This document shows, in pieces, positions 53,201 through 63,400 of a DNA stretch of 64,000 bases. This DNA is from Tolypothrix sp. PCC 7910 (GTDB lineage Bacteria > Cyanobacteriota > Cyanobacteriia > Cyanobacteriales > Nostocaceae). The notes under the pieces were generated by a model. It saw only the letters and a program-made list of their open reading frames with translations. It ran no database searches and had not been told where the DNA came from. Both the position numbers and the translations under genes were made by a program. Each line of letters begins with the position of its first letter. Position 1 is the stretch's first letter. Where the stretch lies: positions 1,489,501-1,553,500 of the forward strand of contig NZ_CP050440.1 of the NCBI RefSeq assembly GCF_011769525.1. Reading direction: 5' to 3'.

Positions 53201-53518
53201 GCCTAGTTGTCGCTGCAATTGCAAAAGCGGATGTTCCCTATGGGCTTGCACCTGATTGTTTTCACTTTCAAACGCAGGTATGCGCTGCACTGTCGATGTT
53301 TCTGGCTCCTCCAATTCTTCTTTTTGCAGTTCTTGGGTTTCACTGCTGGCATTGAGTTGCACCGCTGGCGGCGAGGATGCCTTTGGTTGAAAAAAATGTG
53401 TAGATTGCGCCCTTTCTGCCCCAAAGAATGCCCGTTCCGATGTCGCCCCAAAAAAAGGCTTCTCTGATTCGGCTATTTGTTGATGGTGAGTGCTTTTTTG
53501 GGTTTCGCTGGTTTTCAT
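50213..53518 (-). CDS. DUF4157 (eCIS core) protein with C-terminal BECR/EndoU-like RNase domain
   Basis: An 1101-residue candidate eCIS cargo. Residues 1-60 carry FF pairs at 22-23, 31-32 and 42-43. A DUF4157 domain follows (about residues 220-300) with RGNGQPLDDSTRGFFEPRFG, DVRIHKDANANKAARELNAE and the metalloprotease-like LLAHELTHTVQQ (HExxH). Two 170-residue repeats come next (WDGIKALFSRAWDEVS and WEGIKALFSQILNALS), then hydrophobic helical segments (VIQAIISVYNTVAFFMERAQ and later). The last 110 residues (WQHIYDGHWEGAP, LNKQQIQRVVKGAYQNI, WTIEFWVNKVTKQVETAYPI) look like a BECR-fold RNase with a conserved His and the VxTAYP end. The 5-bp spacing to the next gene supports a toxin-immunity pair. 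Confidence 0.82.
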   Translation of the reverse strand: MKTSETQKSTHHQQIAESEKPFFGATSERAFFGAERAQSTHFFQPKASSPPAVQLNASSETQELQKEELEEPETSTVQRIPAFESENNQVQAHREHPLLQLQRQLGNRAVTQIIQARLTVGKANDVYEQEANRVADTVMRMPDSPVQSLPEERKEETAQMKPLVAITPLVQRQPQENPDENAQMLQRQATEEQQDEQVQAQESAGATPEVSPNLEGDIQAMRGNGQPLDDSTRGFFEPRFGYNLGDVRIHKDANANKAARELNAEAFTIKKDIFFNAGRYDPQSSQGKWLLAHELTHTVQQQPPPAASPATVQPHQTVALENTFNAKSGASLATEPSYAQRQPLAISTVPPQVQRLGLDTILNWVADKAANIPGFTLLTVLMGRNPINNRPVERSAVNLVRGLMGLVPGGDLIFKTLQETGVLDRAFAWLNAQVQQLNITWDGIKALFSRAWDEVSVWDGFEGAFAKIRGIFGPTVQRIMNFAASVVSKVIEFIKEAIIKPVGQFVKGKVPGYKLLTVILGKDPVTGDPVERNATNFIGGFLELVPGGKETFKNLQESGAIDRATTWLEQEIKRLNLTWEGIKALFSQILNALSINDITSPLKAFEKIQNIFGPPIKRIGEFAIAVGKKVLEFVFEGVLRLAGPFAGAIIGAVKQAGNVFSQIIQNPIGFAGNLIKAVKQGFQQFSSNITTHLKMGLMGWLFGALASTGITLPQKFDMESIVSLVLQVLGATYTRLRGVLLGLIGEKAVARIEKVFDFLVTIATKGLAAAWEKLVEFIGSLKDMVIGAIQDWVKSRIVTAAITKLISMFNPAGAVIQAIISVYNTVAFFMERAQQIAMLVTAVTQSIGSIAAGAIGTAANFVEQSMAKAIPVILGFLARFIGLGNVAEPIQKTIKSIQDKVWSAITKLANFIVDKVKSLFGIGKDKDGKSDTRNEQQKQANLDQAIQEADRLEDEDVATPESISQKLPAIQDKYKLASLKLVQDSGDYYHIEGQINPAGKGKNWKRPADLPSLSQVTIDWQHIYDGHWEGAPVQQRGNNTIYTGLNKQQIQRVVKGAYQNIMKKLKTQGDRIKVRGEFDGWTIEFWVNKVTKQVETAYPIF

Positions 53519-53602
53519 GGCTTATCCCTTGTGCAGAAGAGTAGGAGCAGGGTGCATCAGACACACAGCTTTGAATATTGGTTTGTGGATATTTTAGTAT
53601 TT

Positions 53603-55207
53603 CTAGAATTGCCATCCCACAATTTTGAGTGTATTTGCTGCGGCTCCAGGTTGGGTTATAACTTGTTGTGCGTTGACGGGTGGGGCCCATGCTCCCATGC
53701 CTCCTATTGCAGGTATAAAGCCAGGTGGCAAATGTGCAATATTCCAAAATGCTACATTTACCAAACCTCCTCCGCCTAATGGTACACCTATACCAGCGCC
53801 AAATGGATTCCATGCTGGGGGAACTGCTACAGTAGTTTGATTCGACATGGAACGAATGGTGTAATTTTGCCACGGTGTCCATAGCGGTGCAACACCTGGT
53901 ACTGGAGGCATGGCTTGAGGAAGTTGATTCCGCCATGAGCATTGATAATTGACATCTGGTTGCCAAGAGTTAAGGGCAGGCCCTACAGGTTGAGCAACTA
54001 TGTCGTACTCAACATATCCTGCGTTTGCTAGCTGGTAATTCCCGCCTGGTTGATTATAAAGTAAACGTTTTACACGCTGTTCAACAACCCACAACTGTTC
54101 CATATTCGCGTCGTGTGTTATTGGGGCTAAGTTGCTGGTAATTCCTAAACCGCCTAAGTTGGCGTTAAGCAAATGCCCTTGTACCCAGTTAATACCTGGG
54201 TAATTTGCACCCAGACTTGCCATTAAAGCTGCTGGAATCAATCCCCCTACTCCTGAACCCTGAATTGGATCGTTTAGATCTAGTTCAGCGTGTACGCTCC
54301 GACCGACCTGTGCCTGAGCATTAATTGCAGGGAAATGCCCAACACCAGCAGGGCCGGCAGCAGGATCGTGATAGCCGAAATTTTGTGGAGTGTCGTATTC
54401 GATATGTGTCCTTTTTTGAATTACGCTCTTACTCACTGCTGTTTGTACTGGTTTGCTCCACGACTTTATTAACCCTTGTTCTTGTTGGTTAAATTGAGCT
54501 AATTGACTTACCTTCGCCGTGAGGTTTGGTTTCCTCTGGACTGCTTTATTCCCCATCACATCAGCTTCGCGTTCCAAGCCTGCATCATCATTAATTGCCA
54601 CACCTTTAGCCTGCAATGTAGGTTTCACCCTTCCCTGCTTTTGCTGTACCACGTGCCACGCTTCATGGGGTAAGTGCTTTTCCTGCCCTGGTGCGACATG
54701 GATATCTGTTCCCTGGGTATATGCTAATGCTTGTACTTGGGCTGGTTTAGCTGAATTGTAGTGGACTTTGACATCTTCCATTGAGATACCGGATAGGTTT
54801 TCAATCCCGGTTTTGAGGTGATTGGGTAGTCTGGTGTTGTTTGGTTGCTGCACTTCGGAAGGGGTAACTGCTGCAGACTGGGTACCATCCCCTTTTGCCT
54901 GCATCGGCTTCTCTTCATCCTGTGCCTGTTGTTGCACGGGTTCTTTGTCTTGCAGTTCGCTTCCCATATCAGCTTGGCGTTGCAAAAGGGCTGCATTGTT
55001 GGGATTTACTTCACTCTCAAACGCTGGCATCCTCTGCACTATTGGCGTTGCTGGTTGTGACTGGCGGTTTTCTGTGGTGAAGAATGTTGTAGCTTGGGAC
55101 TTGTCTGTGGCAAAGAATACCCGATCCGCCGCTGCTGTGAAAAAAGGTTTTTGCGATCGCACTTCTACTTGATGATTTGTACTTTTTTTAGTTTTGCGGG
55201 GTGTCAT
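53603..55207 (-). CDS. DUF4157 (eCIS core) protein with C-terminal nuclease-like domain
   Basis: A 534-residue second candidate cargo. FF pairs fall at residues 22-23, 31-32 and 42-43, the same positions as in the 1101-residue protein, and IVQRMPAFESE matches its VQRIPAFESE. The DUF4157 core lies at about 120-210, with VKVHYNSAKPAQVQALAYT, TDIHVAPGQEKHLPHEAWHV (HExxH) and GLEREADVMG. The C-terminal part has WVQGHLLNANLGGLG and TSNLAPITHDANMEQLWVV, a His-Asn pattern of DNA/RNA non-specific endonuclease-like domains. The final 130 residues (PPVPGVAPLWTPW to LKIVGWQF) are unrecognised. No immunity gene is adjacent. Confidence 0.75.
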   Translation of the reverse strand: MTPRKTKKSTNHQVEVRSQKPFFTAAADRVFFATDKSQATTFFTTENRQSQPATPIVQRMPAFESEVNPNNAALLQRQADMGSELQDKEPVQQQAQDEEKPMQAKGDGTQSAAVTPSEVQQPNNTRLPNHLKTGIENLSGISMEDVKVHYNSAKPAQVQALAYTQGTDIHVAPGQEKHLPHEAWHVVQQKQGRVKPTLQAKGVAINDDAGLEREADVMGNKAVQRKPNLTAKVSQLAQFNQQEQGLIKSWSKPVQTAVSKSVIQKRTHIEYDTPQNFGYHDPAAGPAGVGHFPAINAQAQVGRSVHAELDLNDPIQGSGVGGLIPAALMASLGANYPGINWVQGHLLNANLGGLGITSNLAPITHDANMEQLWVVEQRVKRLLYNQPGGNYQLANAGYVEYDIVAQPVGPALNSWQPDVNYQCSWRNQLPQAMPPVPGVAPLWTPWQNYTIRSMSNQTTVAVPPAWNPFGAGIGVPLGGGGLVNVAFWNIAHLPPGFIPAIGGMGAWAPPVNAQQVITQPGAAANTLKIVGWQF

Positions 55208-55255
55208 AGGGTTATCCTTGTGCAGAAAAGTAGGCGTTTTGGGCTGTTTTCTTGG

Positions 55256-57406
55256 CTAATGCCATTCCACAATCAAAAGTTCTTCCATCCAGGGCAATTT
55301 CACCATACTCAGTCCCCAAGGTAAGCGACTCAGTAAGATATCTATTGACTGTTGCTCTACCTGAAGCTTCCAATTACCATCACTACTCCGAGTAAGTTTG
55401 CCTTCGCGTTGTAAGAAGCCTTGCCGCAGTCCATCAGGGCTGGCACTTTTCAGCGCTTGCCAATAATTGATTACGGTTTGCAAGAGGTTTTCTACTTCCA
55501 TGAGGGCAGCCTCGGGTAATTCGATGTTACGGTTTACAGGTTCGTTGAGCAACCAACCACAAAGTAATTTAGGCAGTACCAATTCGTATTCAGGGGCATC
55601 GGTTTGCCGAGTTGCCAAGTAATGCAGTAGGTAAATCGCTGTTTGCTGCGCTGACTCATCTGCAAAAGCATCACCATCTAATAGCCCAACTGCATTGAAA
55701 TAGTTCCGTAAAAATGGATGTAACAGCACCAATCCGGCTTGGTTAACAAACAATCCGGCTGTCTCCTCTGCTGGAGATAAGGTTTGGGCTGCTTGAAGGT
55801 TTTGCGATCGCGTATTCAAATCAGCCGATGTAGAAGTTAGCACTTGGTTGAGTGCTTCTGGAGATAAGGCGTTTGTCGGTGTGGTTTGAGCTGCTTTGAA
55901 GTTTTGCGATCGCGTATTCAAATTAACCGATGTAGAAATCAGCGCTTGGTTAAGTGCTGTCTGCCACAAAGATTTTTCGGTAATCGGCAATGCTTCAATA
56001 ATATCACGTAGGTATTGGCTAAGGATCTGACTAGGAATTTCCTGTAATTCTGGGGATGTTTGTAAAAGTTGGACTAACCAATTGCGGCTCCAAGTGTCAA
56101 CTGGCAAAGGTCTTAATGGTATATTATCTAACTGAATTTCTGTTAACAGCAATAGCCAAGCTTGCCGTTCTAATTGCTGGCAGGTGTCATCGCTGAGAGT
56201 TAAAGACTGCATCAATTCTCTTGCTTGCTCCAGTAAGGTGCGCCAAATTGTCCAAGCTGGCTGTAACTTTAATATCAACTGATGCCGCAACCCTTCTGGC
56301 AATTGAGCAATTAATCGCTGCCGCGCTGCTGGGTTATTTTTCAGTAATTCCCGCAAATTTATCTCTAAAAAAGTTTCATTTTGAATTATGGCTTCCCAGC
56401 GTGTCAGCAAATCAACAGAAGAATGCCCTGGGGGTAGATGACCAAACTTTAAAAAGTACAGCAAAACTTCCCCATCGGTAATTGGGCGATCGCCAGTCTG
56501 CTCTGCTGATAAATTTAGGTTTTCAGATGTTAAATTTAATACTTGCGAAAGTGCATTTAGCCACAGAGATTTTTCGCTAATGGGCAGTGTTTCAATACTG
56601 CTGCGTAGTTTTTGTTGAGCGATCGCATCAACTTTCCCAGTTTCCATTAGTTGAGTTAGCCAGTTAAGACTCCAAGTATCAGATGGCAAAGGTCTTGCCG
56701 ATGGTTGCTGTGGGCTAATTTCGCTCAAAATTAGTAGCCAAGCTTGCCTGTCCAGATGGCGGATGGCGCTGCTATTGAGTTCTAGGGATTGTATCAACTG
56801 CTGCGCTTGGGTGAGCAGGGTAGGCCAGATTGTCCAAGCGGGTTGGAGTTGTAATATCATCTGCTGCCGAAAGGATTCTGGCAACTGCTCAACTAAACGC
56901 TGGCGTACTGCTTGGTTGGTTGCTAGCAATTCCTGCAAAGGTAAGCACCAAGCAGTTTCAGTTTGCATAACAGCCAACCACCGGGAAAACCAAGCCTCCC
57001 AATCTCCAGATGTCACCCACCAAGGTAAACGCCCAAACTGCAAAAAATACAGCAACACTTCCCAATCAGCACCAGGGCGATCGCGGGTGATGATTTCGGT
57101 ATCTGTATTAGCTATTAGTCGATTTGCTAGGCGATCGCGCAGGTTTTGTTCCAGCACTGCTAATAGTTTGTTGCCAAATTCATCTGCTAAAAATTGCCGA
57201 TTTACCGATCCAACTTCGACCACTACCTGATCCAACCGGATAATGCGATCGCCCCCCACCAGTTGATCAAAAAGGCGCTCTATTTTTGGCGCAATCTGCT
57301 GCTGAAGCAAGCGGCTAACATCTTCCTGTAAACTCGACACATCTGCTAGGCTCCCAGTATCGAGTTCTAGTACAGTTTTGGCGATGATGTGGCGTTGTTG
57401 GCTCAT
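55256..57406 (-). CDS. Contractile injection system tape-measure protein
   Basis: About 716 residues starting at ATG 57406 (MSQQRHIIAKTVLELDTG); an in-frame start at 57445 is less likely. The N-terminus (LSRLLQQQIAPKIERLFDQL) and C-terminus (LFVNQAGLVLLHPFLRNYF, then GLSMVKLPWMEELLIVEW) match the eCIS tape-measure family (Cis14-like), which sets sheath and tube length. The middle holds two similar repeats of about 170 residues (WEVLLYFLQFGRLPWW and GEVLLYFLKFGHLPPG). A 25-30-residue unit (TSVNLNTRSQNFKAAQT and TSADLNTRSQNLQAAQT) is also duplicated, with HIP1 sites inside. Confidence 0.88.
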   Translation of the reverse strand: MSQQRHIIAKTVLELDTGSLADVSSLQEDVSRLLQQQIAPKIERLFDQLVGGDRIIRLDQVVVEVGSVNRQFLADEFGNKLLAVLEQNLRDRLANRLIANTDTEIITRDRPGADWEVLLYFLQFGRLPWWVTSGDWEAWFSRWLAVMQTETAWCLPLQELLATNQAVRQRLVEQLPESFRQQMILQLQPAWTIWPTLLTQAQQLIQSLELNSSAIRHLDRQAWLLILSEISPQQPSARPLPSDTWSLNWLTQLMETGKVDAIAQQKLRSSIETLPISEKSLWLNALSQVLNLTSENLNLSAEQTGDRPITDGEVLLYFLKFGHLPPGHSSVDLLTRWEAIIQNETFLEINLRELLKNNPAARQRLIAQLPEGLRHQLILKLQPAWTIWRTLLEQARELMQSLTLSDDTCQQLERQAWLLLLTEIQLDNIPLRPLPVDTWSRNWLVQLLQTSPELQEIPSQILSQYLRDIIEALPITEKSLWQTALNQALISTSVNLNTRSQNFKAAQTTPTNALSPEALNQVLTSTSADLNTRSQNLQAAQTLSPAEETAGLFVNQAGLVLLHPFLRNYFNAVGLLDGDAFADESAQQTAIYLLHYLATRQTDAPEYELVLPKLLCGWLLNEPVNRNIELPEAALMEVENLLQTVINYWQALKSASPDGLRQGFLQREGKLTRSSDGNWKLQVEQQSIDILLSRLPWGLSMVKLPWMEELLIVEWH

Positions 57407-57437
57407 AAAGGGATTAGGGAGAAAATGACTCTTGTAC

Positions 57438-57457
57438 AGACGCAATTCATCGCGTCT
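57438..57457. repeat. Degenerate copy of the AGACGCGATTAATCGCGTCT palindrome
   Basis: AGACGCAATTCATCGCGTCT with left flank CTTGTAC, as at 12766-12792. Two mismatches break the perfect palindrome. Confidence 0.8.
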
Positions 57458-57473
57458 CTATGTCTCTATGTCT

Positions 57474-60400
57474 CTACGCTCCTTGTGATTTTTGCTCCCC
57501 AACTTTGCCTAGGCTAATTTCCTTGCCTGTGGGGAAAATTAGGCGCAGACGGTTGAGTAGTGTAGTTGTTTCTGGGGGTTTCGGAGCTTCTGTGGTCGAA
57601 GACTCACTATCTTGAATGCGTATAATTACAGTGGCAGCAATACCTTCTACCTGACGACCGTTAACTTCTCTGAAAGCTTGTGCCCTAATTTTATGGACAC
57701 CAACAACTGGTTGGAAGCTTTGAGGCATTTGGTAAGGTGTAGTACTGACTGCTGGCAGGACACGCTCATTGTTGTCAGGGTCGGTATAAGTGAACACTAC
57801 ATTTTCTACCGTTGCTGGTACAGTTACAGCTTCAATGCTGTACTCATTATTGGGGTTGAAGTCTGACAAGCGAAAAGTGCTTTCTCTATCTAGCGGGATG
57901 CTATTAATAACTTGGTTATTACTGATGATTAGGAAATTAAATACCCGTACGCCACCGCAGGGGATGGTAACGCTTTTGTTGACAGGTTCGCTGCTACAGC
58001 CACCTAAAGAAGCTGGTGTATCAATTCGCAAATTGATGCTGACTTCATCGCCAAAAACCCATCTGTCAAAATCATAGATATAGTTAATCAGGAATTCACT
58101 ATTGGCAGGAAGGCTTTCGTCCCTGTTACCACCAGTATGTCGCCAAACATAGCTCCAAGCCGAGTCTCCTGCTGGTTGAATATCAAAGACGCGCACGGAA
58201 AATCCTTGGGCGTTGATACTGGCAATTTCTGCTTGAAAGTTAGCTACAGGAACACGATGCACGGTGAGGACATTAGCAGTTTTGTTAGTAATGCCGTTGT
58301 CGTTGGTAATGGTGTATTCAATCGTGACTTGTAGCTGTTCTGCGTTACCTAGATTGACTGCACTTAAAATGAACTCTGGGGGATTAGATTGATTATTCAG
58401 TGCCTCAACAGAGATATCTTGTTCGCCAACCAGTACTTGGAAGCTACCACCCGCTTGCTGTGGGGTTAAAGATAACGGCCCATCGTTGGCGCAGAAGTTG
58501 GTTTTATTGGGTACACTGCCAATTTGGAAGTTGGCATTTGGTAAGGCTAAAATTGTTACCTGCTGCTGCGTTTGGTTAGTGAAGCCATTTTCATCGGTAA
58601 TAATGTATTCGATGGTAATTTCTAGCTGTTCCGCATTGCCTAAGTTGATTGCATTTAAAATCAACTCCGGTGGTTGAGATTGAGTATTGAGTACATCAGC
58701 AGAAATATCCTGTTCCCTAGCTAGCACTCGGAAGCTACCGCCTCTTTTGTTGGGTATGAGAGATACTGGCGGATGATTAGCCGCAAAAGCAGCCTGATTT
58801 GGCTGTTCGTCAACTTGGAAGCTTGCATCTGGTGGGGCGAAAAAAGCAGCCTGATTTGGCTGTTCACTTATTTGGAAGCCTGCATCTGGTGGGGCAAAAA
58901 TAGTTACCGGTTGCTGCACCTGGTTAGTAAAGCCATTGCCATCGGTAAAGGTATATTCAATAATCACCTGTAGCTGTTTGGCATTGCCCAAATTAACCGC
59001 ACTGGGAATAAATTCTGGTGGTTCAAATTCGTTATTTAGCGTAGTTGCAGAGATATCCTGTTCGCCAACTAGTATGCGGAAGTTACCACCCGCCTGATTA
59101 GCTCTTAGGGATACTGGTGGATGATTAGTAGCAAAGACGGTTTGATTTGACTGTTCACCAATTTGGAAGCCTGCATCTGGTGGAGCAAAAATAGTTACCG
59201 ATTTCTGCGCCTGGTTAGTTAAGCCTTGCTCATCGTTAATACTGTATTCCAGGATGACTTGTAGTTGTTTGGCATTGCCCAAGTTGACTGCACTGGGAAT
59301 AAACTGTGATGGATTAGATGTAGTATCAAGTACAGCAGTAGAAATATCTTTTCCGCCAACCAGTGCGCGGAATGTACCACCTGCTAGGTTTGGTCTGAGG
59401 GTTACTGGTAGGTCTTTGGTAGTAAAGTCGGTTTTAGTGGGCACACTGCCAATTTGAAAACTGGCATCTGGGAGAGCAAAAATTGTTATTGGTTTCTGCT
59501 CCTGGTTGCTAAAGCCATTATCATCGGTAATGGAGTATCTAATAGTTAGCTGTAACTGTTCAGCATTACCTAAATTAACCGCACTGGGAATAAACTGCGA
59601 TCGCTTAGATTCAGTCTTAAGTGCATTAGCAGAAATATCCTGTTCCCCAGCTAGTATTTGGAAGTTTCCACCTGTTTGGTTGGGTATGAGAGATACTGGC
59701 GGATCGTTGGGAGTAAAAGTTGTTTGATTGGACTGTTCGCCGATTCGGAAGTCTGCATCTGGTGGGGCGAAAATAGTCACCGGTTGGCTTGTTTTGTTAG
59801 TGCAACCATTATTGTTGGTAATGGTATATTCAATTGTCACTTGCAACTGTTCGTCATCGCCTAAATCCACCTGACTGGGAAGAAACTCTGGTGGTTGAGA
59901 TGCGATATTTAACACGTCAGCAGAGATATTCTGATCGCCAACCAGCACCCGGAAGCTACCACCCGCCTGATTGGGTACGAGAAGTACTGGCGGATCGTTG
60001 GTAGCGAAGCGGGTTTGATTGGATTGTTCGCCAATTCGGAAACGCGCATCTGGTAAAGCGAAAATGGTGATTTGCTGATTGGCTTGGTTAGTACAGCTTT
60101 GAGCGCTGGTAACGGTGTATTCAATCGTGATTTGTAGCTGTTCGGCATTACCTAATTGCACTTTGCTGACAAGTAATCTTGGCGGTTGCAATTTGGTATC
60201 AAGTACATTAGCAGAGATATCCTGTTCCCCAACTAGCACTCGGAAGCTACCACCTGCTTGCTTGGGTGTTAAGGATAATGGCTCATTATTAGCGCAGAAT
60301 GTGGTTTGATTTGCATCTCTCCCTACCTGGAAGCCTGCATCTGGTAGGGGGTAAATAGTGACGGTGAGAGTATCGAAACTATCATCTACTGCGTATGTAA

Positions 60401-63400
60401 AAGTAATGGCAACTTCTGCATCTATCTCTTGGGTGATATTGCTGGGTTTGAAGTAATGTTTTGGCCCTTTGAAGAAAATTCCTTCGCCCTTGAGTGTGCC
60501 ACCTTCTGGTTCTAAGATGAATTCGTATTCTGTAGTATCGCCTTCACAGAATTCTGTTTGTGTTAGTAAGACGATGGGGCGTGGTCTAGCTAATATATAA
60601 CTGACTCCAGCACTATCACTACTACAACGGTAAGGTAGACAAAAATCTGCGACGACAATATCTTTGCGTTCTTGGAATTCTTGAAACAGCAACTCCCAAC
60701 TTGGAATAATTTCTTCTGGTGCAGCGGGGGGTAAAACTGCCTTTTTTTCTATAATAGCTGCAGTGCGTGATGTTTGTAATTGATAGATAGCAAGGTTTTG
60801 GTTCGCAGCCAAAACTTGTTTAACTTCTTCTCCATCCACATATACCAAGACGAATGTACCGCCTTTGGGTACTCCGCCTAAATGTTCCATACCTGGATGC
60901 TGTTGGGCAAATTTATGGAACAACTGCAACTCCATCAGTTGCTTGAGTCGCTCCCGATAGCTGGTGATTAAATCTTGGAGTTCAACATTATTTAAAATAT
61001 CAGCTACAGCGCGACCGCTCGCATTGGATTCATTTTCAGGTACATCCCGCAATAAGCCATAGAGGGTTGCAAAATCTTGGAAATCTGGTTGATCAATGAT
61101 TGGTGGTGACTTTGTAATAGTAAAGTAATTCAATGAAATTATTGCTATTTTGGCTTTACCCCTGGGCGCAGTTGTAGTTGCATTGATGGGTAAATCTAGT
61201 TCGTCTATTACAGATAGCCGCAAGTAGTAACTCGTTGGCTTGTCGGCTGGCTGACCCACAAGACTATAAGTTATTGTTGTCGATTTGAGGTAAAAGGATA
61301 AATCTTTAACAATTCGCTGCTGTTCTTGGGTAATTTGCTCGGCTGTCAGTCCTGAGAAGTCTAAGGGGCTTGGCTTAGCTGCATTTTGGAAGTCGTAGCG
61401 GGCAATAGGGGTACCTGCATTATTCTTGAGGAACAGCTGGTATTGGTTGCTAGCATTTGCTTCTGGTACAAATTCATAGTTTGACTTTGACTGCGCCAAC
61501 TCTACAATCGGATTTACTAACTGAGTATCTGCGATCGCAGATAGACGCGGTTTGCCAAAAAATGCGCTCTTGAGTGTGTTTAAAAAGGCATTTTGTGACC
61601 ATTGTAACTCTTTTGATTTTTTTAAATTTGCTTCCCAAAGTGAATTAAACCAATCTTTAACTCGCTGAAATTTAACTTCTAAATCATCAATCTGACCTGA
61701 AATATTTAAATCTTGAAAACTTTGGAAGGAAGCGCATTTCAGGAGAATGACATCAAAGGGTAAATTATATTGCTGTTGATATTGTTGAATTATATTCAGT
61801 GCTTTAGCAGTAGATTTACCGATATGCCCCTCTATGCGGTAAAAATTATAAGCATCTAGGCGGTAAAGTAGCTCATCACGTGGTGAAGCATTATTTAGTG
61901 AAAAATAAGCTGGTAGCTGTTCACTACGTCCTTTACGGTAAGCATCATAGCTCCAGTACTGATACAAGTTTGGGTAGTGAAAGTAATAAGGAATCGCCTG
62001 TTGGCTGAGTGTTACCGAACGGTCTTTACTAGGCGTGATTTTAATCGGTGTATTGTAATAAGGTAGCAGGTAATAACTTTCTGGTTTGCACAGGTTCAGG
62101 AGCCGTTGATAAAGATAACGCACCTGCTTGACACGGCTTTTATCGGCGTTGTTGATGGGAGGCTGGCTGAAATGGCTACGATAAGCGGAAGGTGGTGCAA
62201 TTACTGGTAAGTCTAGATCGGGTGGGGGAATTATTCCTAAGAGTAAAAACTTGGGAAACCTTTGAGTATCAGGCGTACAGTCATCCATTAAATCAAAGGC
62301 AGCCTCAGCTAATTCATCATAAGCAGCGACTAGTTGACTGAGGTAATCATAAAAATATTGCAGTGTAAAAGGAGCTTCCGGAACCGCGACTGTAGTAGCT
62401 GAAACTGTGGGATTTTGGATGCTATCTAGTAGCTTTTGCAAGCTTTGTCCAATCTGCCCAAAGTCGTTATAAGAAGCAGGTTGAAAGGAAGAGAAAAACG
62501 GCGAGAACAACTGAAACAGTTTCGGGAATGCTTTTTCAATTGCTGCGATCGCATTCTTGCAAACTAGGTAGTAGTTCTGCCAAAAATCAGCGTAGTTGCT
62601 AAATTTACTTAAGTCTACCTTTTTTTCTGCTGCCACATAACCAAAGCGCTGAACTTTGGGTGCAAAATCTTTAAAATCCTGAATTTCATCGTCAAATTCT
62701 TTAAGAAAGTGACTGGTAGTTTCAAAAACTTTAGAAGTGCTGTTTTTAGCGATATTTGCCCAAGGTTCTGGCAACTTATCGAATTGATATCCTGTTCGCA
62801 ATAGGCTATCAGCACTAATAATATCTGGCGGATTTTCTTTTAGAGAACGAGGGAGCAGAAAAAAGCGGAGATTAAAATTACGCTGATTGCTCAGTCTATC
62901 AAAATCAAGTAAGCAGAAGTCCGTTTCTACATCTTGAATTTCATAAACTACAATTAGTACATTTTCACTCAAAAACTCCTTGAATTTTGCTTCATCGCGT
63001 GGAGTATCCTTATCAGCTTGATTGAGTGCTAAAAGATTATCAGCACTTTGCTCAAACAGTTCTATGACTGGAACAGATGTAGGTTGTGTACTATTTACTT
63101 CATATTTAAGTTGTGTAGTAGTTACTTCATTATCTTGGGGAGTTGGTGCAAATAAAGACTCAAAAACTAGTTGGTCAATTTTATAATGTTTATAATGAGT
63201 GAGTATTGTTGTCGGCACAGAAATCAGATACCCTTCCGAAGTAATGCCACATCCTGCGGAGATTTGAATCTGAGCCTTTGTAGTATCAAATGTACTGCTC
63301 AAATCCATGCCCCAAACAATCCCTGTACCAATCAAATAGGCACGGGTAAGCCGATTCTGCCCATCAAGATAATTAACAACTTGATTCAAATCCTCTTTAG

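Noticed and set aside
53340-53966. 208-codon minus frame over the junction of the two DUF4157 genes
   Set aside because: It lies in the shadow of two supported genes in another frame and has Ser/Cys-rich chance composition.
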